In this document: positions 1 to 9,390 of the stretch, one piece after another
How positions within the stretch are numbered: the first letter of the stretch is position 1
Layout of the letters: the number at the start of each line of letters is the position of its first letter
Origin: Prorocentrum cordatum
Lineage: Eukaryota; Sar; Dinophyceae; Prorocentrales; Prorocentraceae
Assembly (NCBI GenBank): GCA_963575745.1
Contig: CAUYUJ010014351.1
Coordinates: forward strand, 368,508 to 413,049
Direction of reading: 5' to 3'
DNA: 44,542 nucleotides
Notes under the pieces: generated by a model
What the model was told of the DNA's origin: nothing
The model's database searches: none
Seen by the model: only the letters and a program-made list of their open reading frames with translations
Translations under genes and position numbers: made by a program

Positions 1-254
1 GCCTCCTCGGGGCGCGGCGGAGAACTCTGTCGAGGCCCTCGCCCGCCACTCAGGGTGCGGGTTGCAAACCACGCCCTTCGCAAGCCACACCCTTAGTCAT
101 TAAGCATAATACCACCCCTAACCCTAATTGCACAATGAATTCGTGGCCTAGCTTAGGTCCACGCTGTTCAGAATATCTGTAAGGGCTTCCCCCTATGCCG
201 CCGGCCCCCTGTCTCGGATAATGGGGCGCCGCCGTGAAGCAGTGTCGGGACCTG

Positions 255-812
255 TTTGTTTTTCAACCCTGACCCTACGGATCTGCGTCACGGGTGCCAC
301 CGGATTTCAGAAATGTGGCAAATCCTTTTGTGTTTTTGGATCCTGACCCTACGGATCTGCATGAGGGGTGCCGCCGGATTTCAGATATGTGGCAAATCCC
401 TTGTGTTTTTTGGACCCTGACCCTGCCGATCTGCGTGAGGGGTGCCGTCGAATTTCAGAAACGTGGCAAATCCCTTGTGTTTTTGACCCCTGACCCCGCC
501 GATCTGCGTGAGGGAGGGGTGCCATCGGATTTCAGAAATGTAGCAAATCCTTTGTGTTTTTGGACCCTGACCCTGCCGATCTGCGTGAGGGGTGCCGTCG
601 AATTTTAGAAATGTGGCGAATCCCTTGTGTTTTTGGACCCTGACCCCGCCGATCTGTATGAGGGGTGACAGCAAATTTCAGAAATGTAGCAAATCCTTTG
701 TGTTTTTGGTCCTTGACCCTGCCGATCTGCGTGAGGGGTGCCACCGAATTTTAGAAATGTGGCAAATCCCTTGTGCTTTTGGGCCCTGACCCCGCCGAGC
801 TGCGTGAGGGGT
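255..812. repeat. Tandem minisatellite, 73-74 bp unit, about 7.5 copies
   Basis: The anchor GACCCTGCCGATCTGCG recurs at 271, 345, 419, 492, 569, 642, 715 and 788, a spacing of 73-77 bases. Each unit also carries a TTTCAGAAATGTGGCAAATCC-like stretch. Several frames are open on both strands because the unit has few stops, so I treat the array as noncoding. Positions 1-254 upstream show nothing I recognise. Confidence 0.9.
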
Positions 813-1500
813 GTCAATTTTTACCCACCCCAGCAATTCAGACAACACGCTCAGGGCGTTGTAAAAATGCCCGTTTGGGGCCTCCCCCCCTCGCGCGGTC
901 CATCAACAAGGAACAGTAAGCAGCAAGAAGTCACCAAGGAACAGTAAGCAGCAAGAAGCAGAACTGTAACAGTGGAAACCTGAAGCTGCAACTGGTACAG
1001 GAAACGGCGAAGCTTCGTCCTACAGCCTGGTGGCCCCACAAGGGGGCTGGCGGATCCTAAAAATATGGGTGGTTTGGTTTGACACATCTGCAAGGCAGAC
1101 CCCCTGCCCCCAATGTTTTTCCCCGATCCCCTCAAAGAGGATTAGGGGAACTTGTGTGCTTATCACTTAGGAGTCGCCGATGCACGTGACAGTGACCTCT
1201 CGCCAGAGTGACCTCTGGTGCGGGCGAGCAGGGGTCCCGCAGCAGTGGGTTGTATGCTTGGATTCGCCCCCCCCCCCCCCCCCGCGGCGCCCTCAGGCCG
1301 CGCCGAGGGTCACTCCTGCGTGCGAGCGGGAGTGGCCCTGGTGCTGCCGCTGCTGCCCCCTCCTGCTTCCCACCCCTAGGCTGCAAGTCGCGGAAGCTCC
1401 CGCCAGTCCTGCGCTGACTGTACACTCGCGAAACGCGCCCAAGAGCGCCCAATGGCGCGCTCCACGCCCCACAGCGCCGAAAGAACGCGCTGTGTGGACG
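813..1500. other. No gene seen; one short direct repeat
   Basis: The only clear structure is a 24-base direct repeat at 907-930 and 935-958 (CAAGGAACAGTAAGCAGCAA...). A C-tract lies near 1267-1282. The frames open here carry no recognisable domain. Confidence 0.5.
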
Positions 1501-1850
1501 CTGGGAGGGGGGGGGTTCGAACCGGGAGGGCCGCCCCCCCCCCCCCCGAGATGCAGGGGTGTGGGGGGGATCGAACCGGGCGGGCCCCCCCTTCAAGAGG
1601 GGAAGGTTTGGAACCTGGGCCCCCCCCCCCCTGAGTTGCAGGGGGGGGTCGAAGTGGAGGGGTGGCCCCCCCTCCTCCGTCCACAGAGCGGGGGGGTTTC
1701 GAGCCAAGTCAGCGGCCCCCCCTTTGTTCAGGGGGGGGGGGGGGGCTCGAAGTGGGGTGGGCCCCCTCCCCCCTCGAATTGCAGGGAGGCGTGGGGGGGG
1801 GTTCGAGCCGGGGGGGCCCCCCCCTGAATTGTAGGGAGGGGGGTTCGGAC
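1500..1850 (+). repeat. G/C-tract minisatellite, left array, forward orientation
   Basis: Units of roughly 55-60 bases alternate a core like GGTTCGAACCGGGNGGG with runs of 7-13 C and a GAATTGCAGGGAGG-like spacer. Cores lie near 1513, 1570, 1608, 1649, 1699, 1746 and 1800. The core resembles the B box of RNA polymerase III promoters (GGTTCGANNCC), but no tRNA cloverleaf surrounds it. Confidence 0.75.
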
Positions 1851-1917
1851 AGCGACGACGGGAGGCCCCCCCTGCAACCGATGACGCGAGCACCAGTATT
1901 GGCGCCGTCGCCGTCGG

Positions 1918-1949
1918 GCAGCGACGACGACGACGACGACGACGCCCAC

Positions 1950-1983
<34 letters not shown>

Positions 1984-2315
1984 TTGACGGCGACGGCGAC
2001 GGCGACGGCGACGGCAACGGCGACGGCGACGGCGACGGCGACGGCAACGGCGACGGCGACGGCGACGGCGACCGCGACGGCCACTGCGACGGCGACGACG
2101 GCGGCGGCGGCGGCGGCGACGGCGGCGGCCGCGACGGCAACAGCGACGACGATTGCGACGGCGACGGCGACGGCTACGTCGACGACAACGATGGCGACAG
2201 CGACGGCGACGGCGACAGCGACGGCGACGGTGACGGCGACGGCGACGGCGTCGGTGTTGGCGACGGCGACGGCGACAGAGGCTGCAGCGACGACGACGAC
2301 GACGTCGACGAGACG
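1918..2315. repeat. GAC/GGC trinucleotide and hexanucleotide microsatellite
   Basis: Imperfect GAC, GACGGC and GACGCC repeats run almost uninterrupted. All three forward frames and several reverse frames stay open, giving homopolymeric Asp-Gly, Thr-Ala, Val-Ala or Arg translations. No frame is favoured, so coding is not supported. Confidence 0.95.
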
Positions 2316-2393
2316 ACGACGCGCACAGGGGTTCCCCCCCCTGAGTTGTGATAAAGGGGAGGGGTTTGAACTGGGAGGGTGCCCCCCCAGGGC

Positions 2394-2745
<352 letters not shown>

Positions 2746-3299
2746 GGCCCCCCCCCCCCACGGTTCTCATGGGTGCTCCCTGTGCCCAGTGTTTTTTTCC
2801 AGGCGAGCGTCCACGAAACGCGTTCTCTGATAGCGTCGAATGTCGCTCAATTGCTCCCAGTATCGCCCACCTAGCGCCCAACAACGCCCCACAGCTCCCA
2901 ATAGCGCCGAGTGGCGGCCACGCGAGAGAGATGCATTTCATCCGCTGTGCGCCCTGCGGGCACCAGTGGGGCGATAAAGAGCTTGAGTGAGTTGCTCTCA
3001 AACCCACCCTTGGCCTGGTCTTGGCCTGGCCGGTTGGGCCTGGTGCCCCCCGCTCCCCTTGCCCATGGCCTGTGCCGGACGGGCCTGGGTGCCCCACGGG
3101 AAGTTCTGGCTGGCTCGGGGCCGGGTGCCCCGCCTCGCTCGGAGGGGCGGCGATCGGAGTTGAAGTGAAGCCCCCCGTCTCTCGGGCCAAGGGCGTGTGC
3201 AGCAGAACGGCGCGCAGGCTGCTGCAGTGCCGAATCCGACCGACCTCTCACCCTAACATTTTTGCGTCGTGAATCACGACGAAGGTTTTTTCGGAAGCC
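2746..3299. other. No gene seen; hairpin at 3264-3282
   Basis: Low-complexity GC-rich DNA. Positions 2812-2930 resemble 1420-1490 (CGCCCAACAACGCCCCACAG versus a similar string), so at least one diverged repeat is present. At 3264-3282 a perfect short palindrome (CGTCGTGAATCACGACG) is followed by a T-run; a close relative lies at 6210. Confidence 0.5.
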
Positions 3300-3470
3300 G
3301 GGCAAGGGCTGCTAAACCCGTGGCTGCTAGAATTGACCTCCGGGAAGTTGTCTTCGTCCTTGCGGGAAGAAGCCCGTTGACTGTTTCGCGTGCCGTGCCT
3401 CATTCCGGGAAGCTGTTTTTCCCTTCCGGGAGGGCCGTTTTAGCAGCCACGGTTTTAGCAGCCTTCGCCC
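3300..3470. mobile_element. Short inverted-repeat element, 171 bp, MITE-like
   Basis: Terminal inverted repeats of 30 bases lie at 3300-3329 and 3441-3470 and match at 27 positions; the inner 23 bases (GGCTGCTAAACCCGTGGCTG...) match at 22. No coding capacity. I see no convincing target duplication, so a non-mobile palindrome is possible. Confidence 0.6.
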
Positions 3471-3645
3471 ATCCTTCGATTTTTTCCCTTGCAAATTATA
3501 AACGCCTCGCGCAACCCCACCCACCCACCCAGAGACGAGGCCCGGACGGGTTGCCCTGATCAGGGATGTGTGCTGTGTGCCCCTCGTCCCCTGGCACATT
3601 CCCTTTGTGCGCCCCTCGTCCCGTGGCACTTCCCTGCGCCCCCTA

Positions 3646-3811
3646 TTTCTAAGTCGGGCCTGTCCCCCTACAGGCCGATTTTGGACGAAAACTTTAGAAT
3701 ACCCAAACAATATTCGCCAAATACTCAAACATGGCCAAAGAATAGTCCCGAGACTATTTTTTTACTATTTTTGAATATTCCCCCTGTAGAGGGACAGGCC
3801 CGACTTAAAGC
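3646..3811. mobile_element. MITE-like element, family A, copy 1
   Basis: Inverted ends begin TTTAAGTCGGGCCTGTCC. Left positions 3651-3674 and right positions 3783-3806 match at 23 of 24. The interior is AT-rich, unlike its surroundings. A related element with the same ends and similar length is at 15921-16079, which supports a dispersed nonautonomous family. No target duplication is clear. Confidence 0.7.
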
Positions 3812-4820
3812 CAATTTTTCGATCCGTCCTGCTTCGGAAGAGAATGGGGTCTGAGATCGAGCTGGTCGTGCGCTCCGCCCCTTTTGACTGCAGCCATGCC
3901 AGGGCGAGCCACGTGTTCGGGCAGCTCGAGCTGAAGATCCAGATCAGTTCGGTCAGGTTTCGGGCGCCCGGGAGGACAGGATCCACAGGGAAATCAGAGT
4001 ACAGCACATTTCAGCACAGCACCAATCATCCCAGTTCAGTACGGCCCCGCACGGCACGGCACAGTGCATCGCAGCACAGCGCCGCCATGGCACGATTTCA
4101 TTTGAACGGGTATCCTCAGCATTGCCATTGCCCATTGCCAAACAGTTGGCAGTTCTGTGTGCATTTCTGGTCTCGTGGGCCCGTAATGGTGTGGGTCGGC
4201 AGCGGAGCCCCCTTTCCTCCTCCTCCTCTCTGTGAGGGGGAGGGATTGGTGCCAGGAGACTAGTCGTATCAGGGACACGATGTCCGCAAGGCTGCAGTCC
4301 ATGGGGAAGTTCAGACACTTAGCGCACTGAAGTGCGCATGCTTGCTGCGATTGCTCGAGCAGCCGAGCACGTATGCTCCATCAGTGTTGTGATCGTTTTG
4401 CCGTGCTGTCCCCCCGTGTCATCAGATGGTGCAGAACCAGTGACAATGATGCGTTTCCAGATCTCCGGGAATCATTATTGTCCCGCGCCGCCAGAAAAGA
4501 ATGGGCGAGTGCGCACGGCCGATGGACGCTGGAAGCCCAGAGTTCCCAGGACGTGTCCCGAGCCCTTCGTGTCATTGCATGGTTCTCGTCCTGTAGACGG
4601 TCGGGAAGATCGGATAGCGTGTCGCTCCGCAGGTTCTGGCCCGCCACGCTTCGGCGCGACGCGCTATCCACGTATCAGTCCTCGAGCGTCCACGTCTCGA
4701 GTTTTTCCCAGCCTTCCGCCCCGCGGAGTGGAGCGACACGCTATCCGCTTGCTAGGCGTAGCGTATCGCCGGGGCCGTCGCCGCGACGCGCTATCCAACA
4801 GTTCCCGGCCGCCATGCGTT
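3812..4820. other. Mostly unique DNA with a four-fold GCGACGCGCTATCC motif
   Basis: A motif of about 13 bases occurs at 4612-4627 (reverse), 4655-4671, 4731-4746 and 4781-4798. An AGCAC-rich stretch lies at 4003-4085. A + frame is open from 4332 to 5042 (236 codons) but resembles no family I know. If the candidate intron at 4821-4912 is removed, this frame continues into the coiled-coil-like segment at 4913. Confidence 0.4.
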
Positions 4821-4912
4821 GTGAGTCTCAGTATCGTCCTTGACCTTGTTCTCATACTGATGCCGGTTACGTATCCTGGTGTCGTGACGCATCCATTCTT
4901 GATTTTGCACAG
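4821..4912 (+). other. Candidate spliceosomal intron
   Basis: It starts GTGAGT and ends TTGATTTTGCACAG, a canonical donor and acceptor 92 bases apart. Removing it joins the frame ending ...SSRPPCV to ETKTNNQQIKELK without a shift. The internal sequence is less GC-rich than its flanks. This rests on splice consensus alone; there is no transcript evidence. Confidence 0.35.
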
Positions 4913-5188
4913 GAGACGAAGACCAACAATCAGCAGATCAAGGAGCTCAAGGAGGAGCTCCAGCAGAGCAGGAGTCGCACGCAGAAGCAGCATGGCCCGT
5001 GCAGGGGAGGGCGACGAGGGTGCATCGATCGGGAAACGCTGACAGGGGAGGTGCGCAGCGGTGTAGGCTGGGAAGCATCTCCACGCCGCGGAGCGCACGT
5101 GTGTGGGAAGCGGGTGGGCGGGCGGGCGGGGGCGCTCCCGCCGTGCTTGGCCACCTGCCGCACGGCGAGGCTTCGCGGATGTATGTAG
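4913..5188 (+). CDS. Candidate exon, coiled-coil-like
   Basis: The frame starting at 4913 is open to a TAG at 5186-5188 (91 residues). Residues 1-24 (ETKTNNQQIKELKEELQQSR...) have the charged, Leu/Ile-spaced pattern of a coiled coil, unlike the Pro/Arg/Gly noise of nearby frames. It follows a canonical-looking acceptor. The second half becomes Gly/Arg-rich and overlaps a segment repeated at 5470-5543, so the true exon may end earlier. Function unknown. Confidence 0.3.
   Translation, partial: ETKTNNQQIKELKEELQQSRSRTQKQHGPCRGGRRGCIDRETLTGEVRSGVGWEASPRRGAHVCGKRVGGRAGALPPCLATCRTARLRGCM
5094..5181 (+). repeat. Direct repeat, copy 1 (copy 2 at 5470-5543)
   Basis: The segment beginning GTGTGTGGGAAGCGGGTGGG and ending near GCGAGGCTTCGCGGATG reappears at 5470-5543 with few changes and a slightly shorter GGGCG run. 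Confidence 0.8.
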
Positions 5189-5204
5189 TGGAACGCCATG
5201 CCAA

Positions 5205-5360
5205 GAAACACCCTTCTTGGTTGCTTGGTTTTCGATGGTTTTCTTGGTTTGGGTTTCTTGGTTTGTAGTGGGTGCCTTGGGTTTGTAGTGGGTGCCTTGG
5301 TTTCTTGGTTTTCTTGGTTTGCAGTGGGTGCCTTGGGTTTCTTGGTTTTCGATGGTTTTG
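5205..5360 (+). repeat. TTCTTGGTTT / GTAGTGGGTGCCTTGG minisatellite
   Basis: GTTTGTAGTGGGTGCCTTGG occurs at 5261 and 5281, with a near copy around 5318. Between and around them are repeats of TTTCTTGGTTTTC and CGATGGTTTT. It lies between the two copies of the 5094/5470 repeat. Confidence 0.8.
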
Positions 5361-5469
5361 CTGTGGAAGGCGTGACGTCCCCGCAACAGAATCAGTGGAG
5401 GTCCTGGGGCCTCAGGGTGGGGTTTCTTTCGGAAGGCTTCTTGTGTTCGAGCTCCGACTGTAGCGCACC

Positions 5470-5543
5470 GTGCGTGGGAAGTGGGTGGGCGGGTGCGCTC
5501 CCGCCGTGCTTGGCCAACTGCGGCACGGCGAGGCGTCGCGGAT
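5470..5543 (+). repeat. Direct repeat, copy 2 (copy 1 at 5094-5181)
   Basis: Matches the segment at 5094-5181. In this copy it is followed by another acceptor-like site and a coding-like frame at 5607. Confidence 0.8.
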
Positions 5544-5606
5544 GCCGACGGAGGATCCGTCACGGAAGCATGGCTCCAGCGATGGGCGCGACGATCCAGT
5601 CTTCAG

Positions 5607-5933
5607 CGCAGCGCTTTGGTGGAGCCGCAGAGAGAACAGAAGTCCCCGCGGGGCGTCCTCCATGAGCTCCAGAGGGAGAAGGCCGCGACGGCGCCTGGCG
5701 CTCAGGCGCAAGTTCTGGCCGAGCGCCACCTTCGGGCGCCGCGGGTGGTGACGCTCCCCGAGACCTGGGCGTTCCACATTTTTCGCACCGGGCGTTGTCG
5801 CACAGATTCAGGCCCCGGGGCCATCACAGATCGATCTGGCTCGAGACATGCCGCAGAAAGATGGGGTCCAGGGCTCGGGCCGTGGTCTTTTGCGATGTTG
5901 GGGATTTTCCGCAGCGTCGGATCTCAGGGCTAG
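5607..5933 (+). CDS. Candidate exon, charged helical protein
   Basis: The frame follows a GTCTTCAG acceptor-like site (AG at 5605-5606) and is open to a TAG at 5931-5933. It begins RSALVEPQREQKSPRGVLHE and continues with a helix-like LQREKAATAPGAQAQVLAERH stretch. A plausible exon end lies near 5748; the remainder looks less coding-like. The hAT-like element begins directly after the stop. The VLAERH stretch has a relative (EVLAQRHHESLRA) at about 21808-21855. Function unknown. Confidence 0.25.
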   Translation, partial: RSALVEPQREQKSPRGVLHELQREKAATAPGAQAQVLAERHLRAPRVVTLPETWAFHIFRTGRCRTDSGPGAITDRSGSRHAAERWGPGLGPWSFAMLGIFRSVGSQG

Positions 5934-6092
5934 CCCAAGGCAGGGCTGGACCAAAGCGGTGCTTTGGCGCTCTCGTGGGCCGTTTTCGTTTCGACTTCGG
6001 TTCGCGGTAGAGGCGGACTGAAGACAAGACGAGGGACAACAAGGGCAAACCGACAACGAAGAACACCGTTTGGGTTCCGCCCTGGCCCAAGG
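5933..6092. mobile_element. hAT-like nonautonomous element, copy 1, with target duplication
   Basis: The element spans 5941-6084 (144 bp). It is bordered by a perfect 8-bp direct repeat, GCCCAAGG, at 5933-5940 and 6085-6092. Both ends start CAGGGC; the terminal 24 bases pair at 18 positions. An 8-bp duplication with CAGGG ends is the known signature of hAT transposons. There is no transposase, so it must be moved in trans. A same-length relative, about 80% identical with no gaps, is at 19450-19593. Confidence 0.88.
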
Positions 6093-6196
6093 CGACCACC
6101 AGCGCTGCCAGGGGGGCCCCTGTGGCCTCCATGGGGGGCCCCTCCCGAGGTCCGGAGGCGCCCCGGTGCCCCGGCGCGAGAACGTGGGGAAGCACC

Positions 6197-6302
6197 CCCC
6201 AGACCCCCTCGCGTCGTGAAGAAATCACGACGGGAGGTTTTTCAGTATTTTCGCCCTCTGGGGGTCGCGTCATGAAAAAATCATGGCGTCAGGGGTCTGG
6301 GC
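6197..6302. repeat. Nested palindrome
   Basis: The outer arms CCAGACCCCCTCGCGTCGTGA (about 6200) and TCATGGCGTCAGGGGTCTGG (about 6282) are imperfect inverted repeats. Inside, GCGTCGTGAAGAAATCACGACG and GTCATGAAAAAATCATGGC each form a smaller hairpin. The first resembles the hairpin at 3264, including the T-run after it. Confidence 0.6.
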
Positions 6303-6600
6303 CTGGGTCATCATCGGGGTGCCAGGGGCTACCAGGAGTGGTCCCGGCCCAGAGAGAAACTACACATTGTTCATGTCTATGTCTTCGAAGGTTTTTTGAT
6401 TTTCTGGGGGGCCAAGATCCTCTCAGTTCTAACTGTTCTATCCTGGGCCTCTTCCTGGCCAGTAGGGGGCTAGGAAAAATTAGAAACGAGCACAATTTGG
6501 AATGAGCAATATTAGAAATGAGCGACGTGTAGCCTGGCGATGGCCCCAACCGTATGCAGGTCCGAGCATCGCGAGGCAGGTGAGATCAATGAGCGGGGCT
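6303..6600. other. No gene seen
   Basis: Unique-looking DNA without repeats or recognisable coding sequence. The long frames crossing it are shared between strands. Confidence 0.4.
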
Positions 6601-6895
6601 GGCAAACGCATGGGGCTTCGAAGCGCGTGAGTGGTGCACCGAAATTTGCGGCGGGGGCGCATGTGGACGCAGCCACTGGGGCCTTCCTTGGAGCTCCGAT
6701 ATGGAGCCGCACGAGGCATTTCAGATGTGTGCCGAAGCGGCTGGCGGGGACGCCTGTGGACGCAGCCACTGGGATTTTCGCTTGAGCTCCCTCTGGGGCC
6801 ACGAAACGTGTGAGGAGTGCCGAAGTGGGTGGCGGGGACGCACGTGGACGTAACCACCGCGGCCTTCGGTGGAGTTCCCTCAGGGGCAGAGGCAG
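6600..6895 (+). repeat. Minisatellite of about 90 bp, first block
   Basis: Units contain GTGGACGCAGCCACTGGG at 6663, 6756 and 6844, followed by a CTTGGAGCTCCCTC-like stretch and a GAGTGCCGAAG stretch. A second block lies at 7195-7375, beyond a different dispersed repeat. Confidence 0.75.
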
Positions 6896-7004
6896 GCAGG
6901 GGATGAGATGAGGGGGAGGACGGAGTGGGTGACCGGATGCGCTGCTGAGTCAAAACGGGGACCCAGATCCAGAGGATGGTTGGGAAAAAAAGATGGGAGA
7001 CGGT

Positions 7005-7141
7005 GGGGGCTTTGGTTAAGGAGCGTGCACGGGAGGCTTCAAGCCCTGGAAGGTTCCTCATCTGATGAGGGCGGCGGCAATCTCCACTGCCAATCCGCGA
7101 TCGGTTCCCCTGGCTTCCAGACCCTGGATTCCTTGTCCAAT
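7005..7141 (+). repeat. Dispersed repeat F, copy 1 (copy 2 at 30560-30700)
   Basis: Both copies run from a GTTAAGGA motif through ATCTGATGAGGG to an identical CTGGCTTCCAGACCCTGGAT, and end near TTCC(G/A)TCC. Identity is moderate overall and highest at the end. On the reverse strand both read KESRVWKP- or NPGSGSQ-like words, so an ancient coding origin is possible. Confidence 0.7.
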
Positions 7142-7194
7142 GCTTCCTTGTCCAGTGCCCCTTGTGGGGCCGGTGGGTGTGCGAGAACGTGCCG

Positions 7195-7375
7195 CCTTCG
7201 CGGCCAGCATGCTGGGAGCACCTCAGGGGCAAGCGCCATGCGAGTTGCGCCACTTGGACCTGAGATGGAGCTCCCTGTGGGGCCACGGAACGTGTGAGGG
7301 GTGTGCCAAAATGGGGCGGCGGCGCCATGCGCACTGCGCCGCGGGGACCTCAGGTGAAGCTCCCTATGGGTTCGG
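7195..7375 (+). repeat. Minisatellite of about 88 bp, second block
   Basis: Two units contain GCCATGCG(A/C)(G/C)TTGCGCC and GGAGCTCCCTGTGGGGCCAC-type stretches. They are diverged from the units at 6600-6895. Confidence 0.65.
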
Positions 7376-7600
7376 GGGGGCATCTGCTCCGGGGGGGGGC
7401 ACGCATCGACCCCCAGTCGCCCCCTCCTCGCCGCCAGGGGGCCGGAGGGCCCACCCCGGCCTGCAGCGTGCGACCTCGCCGTCGGGGGCCTCTCGCCGAT
7501 CTCTCGGCGTTGAGCCGCCCTCACCAGATAAGAGCTCTCGGCGTTGAGGCTCCCGCCGCCGATCTCTCGCCGATGTCTCGGCGTTGAGGCTCTCCCCCCT
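7371..7600. mobile_element. Palindromic element family D, diverged copy
   Basis: Order and spacing match 19756-19953: a G-run with GGCATCTG, GCATCGACCCCC, AGTCGCCC, an AGGGGGCC stretch, GTGCGA, TCGGGGGCCT and TCGCCGATCT. Here the tail expands into several TCTCTCGGCGTTGAG copies. The right arm is weak, so this copy is probably rearranged. Confidence 0.6.
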
Positions 7601-7888
7601 CTCGCTCCCCCTCACCGGGAGAGGGGGGCGTCAGCGGGCGCCCCCGACCCAGGCATCTGGCGTAGCGCTTCTGTTCGCAGCGCGGCTGGGGTCGTTCCTC
7701 GACGGGCACGGTGCCCGGCAAGGGCCCCTGGAGGGCGAAAACGGATCAAACATTTTCGGTAGTGTTTTTTTTGTCCGCGGCGCGATGATGTCAGGGGGGG
7801 TCGATGAATTGCCAAGTGCCCACAGCGACGAGGGCCCTCTAGGAGTCCGAACAAAAAAAAAGAACACGTCGGACACTCTTCTTCCCCC

Positions 7889-7901
7889 CTCCTCCTCCTC
7901 C

Positions 7902-7966
<65 letters not shown>

Positions 7967-7972
7967 GTCCGC
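7889..7972. repeat. (TCC)n microsatellite
   Basis: Imperfect TCC repeat with regular TCT variants, giving a higher-order period of about 15 bases. Confidence 0.95.
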
Positions 7973-8000
7973 GCCCCCCTGCGGTAGTTAGGTTCATGAC

Positions 8001-8291
8001 GTGCCGATTCGGCTGCGACCCTTGCGCAGATGTTCAAGATTGATCGGCGCTGTTGGTCCGGAATCCGTCGACATCCACGCGGTGTCAGAAACCAGCGCGC
8101 CGGTCGTCGCGAAGCGAGGCTGTCCGGCCGCATCCGAGGCCGTGGGGCCCCTCCCCTCCGGCGGGCCGCGGCAGAGGACGATCAGCGACATCGAGTTCAA
8201 GTTCGAGGAGAAGAAGTTCCGCGCACGAGAGCAGGACATGGCGAGAAGAGGGAGGAGGGAGGGGGGGAGGATGGGAAGGAAAAGGATGTGA
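8001..8291 (+). CDS. Candidate coding segment, charged C-terminal half
   Basis: The frame is open for 96 codons. Its best part is residues 59-80, RTISDIEFKFEEKKFRAREQ onward, which begins at 8175 right after a pyrimidine-rich tract ending GGCAG, a plausible acceptor. The composition (Glu, Lys, Phe, Arg) contrasts with the surrounding noise. It then runs into the GAT microsatellite. Family unknown; a fortuitous frame remains possible. Confidence 0.25.
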   Translation: MPIRLRPLRRCSRLIGAVGPESVDIHAVSETSAPVVAKRGCPAASEAVGPLPSGGPRQRTISDIEFKFEEKKFRAREQDMARRGRREGGRMGRKRM

Positions 8292-8690
8292 TGATGCTGT
8301 TGCTGCTGATGATGATGACGATGGTGGTGATGATGATGCTGACGACGATTACGATGACGATGACGGTGACGATGACGGTGGTGATGATGCTGATGATGAT
8401 GATGATGGTGGTGGTGATGATGATGATGATGATTATGATTATGATGATCAGGATGATCAGGATGATCAGGATGATCATGACGATGATGATGATGATTATG
8501 ATGATGCTGATGCTGATGCTGATGCTGCTGCTACCGATGATGATGATGCTGCTGCTGATGCTGATGCTGATGATGATGGTGATGATGATGCTGCTGCTGA
8601 TGATGATGATGGTGATGATGATGATGATGTTGATGATGATTATGATGATGCTGATGATGATGACGATGACGATGACGATGACGATGAGGA
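8285..8690. repeat. GAT/GAC/GCT microsatellite
   Basis: Long imperfect repeat of GAT with GAC, GCT, GGT and CAG variants. All frames are open, as expected from composition. Confidence 0.95.
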
Positions 8691-8855
8691 GGAGGAGGAG
8701 GAAGAGCAGGAGGAAGAGGAGGAGCAGGAGGTGTAGGAGGAGCAGGAGGAGAAGGAGGAGGAGGAGGAGGAGGAGGGGTGGGAGGAGGAGGAGGAGGAGG
8801 AGGAGGAGGAGGAGAGGAGGAGGAGGAGGAGGAGGAGGAGGAATAGGGGTGGGAG
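8686..8855. repeat. (GAG)n microsatellite
   Basis: Runs on directly from the GAT tract. A short related GAG tract lies at 9074-9125. Confidence 0.95.
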
Positions 8856-9380
8856 GAGGAGGACCCAATCACTCACACCGGGGGGTACCAACAGTGGGAT
8901 TGCTCAGTATAGGCAGACCAGGCCCCGAGGTCTTACACTACCCAGAGACCAACCCAGGGAGTGCAGTTCAGCGACCACGGGGCCCAGTCATTCCTACCGC
9001 AGTGCAGCCCCCGCACAGGCCACGACTTGGCACACCGCCCTCGCGTGGAGGCACTCCTCCAGGGGCAGGAGAAGGAAAATGAGGAGGAGGAGGAGGAGGA
9101 GGGGATCATGAGGGGGAGGAGGATGTTGCAATAACCCTCCTTCCAAGTTCCCTCGTCATGGGCCCCTACGAACTTGAATTTTCACTGCGGGGAGTTTTCC
9201 GTTGGGAAACAACCGCCCGAGGATCTGCAACCAACTCTTTTGACTTTGTGTCAGAGCCGTTCCTGGGACTGCAACGCAGCAAATCAACATGCTTGTCGCG
9301 CCCTGACAAGCCTAACTCGTACCAAAACACAAATCCTGGGATGTCAGCGATAAGAATATGTGAAACCCTTTCGACCACTA
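8856..9380. other. No gene recognised
   Basis: Apart from the small GAG tract this is non-repetitive. A + frame opens at 9158 for 102 codons (MGPYELEFSLRGVFRW...), but its second half is minisatellite, so it is not annotated as a gene. Confidence 0.4.
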
Positions 9381-9390
9381 TAAGACGGAT

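Noticed and set aside
1505-1570. tRNA gene suggested by GGTTCGAACC
   Set aside because: No acceptor stem, D arm or anticodon arm can be formed. The word recurs in each minisatellite unit.
7296-7316. Possible spliced leader relic (GCCAAAATGG)
   Set aside because: Only about ten bases match the reverse complement of the dinoflagellate leader. Sister units of the minisatellite show the word arose by mutation there.
8030-9082. 350-codon + frame, Met/Leu-rich then Arg/Gly-rich
   Set aside because: Mostly GAT and GAG repeat translation; overlapping frames are also open.
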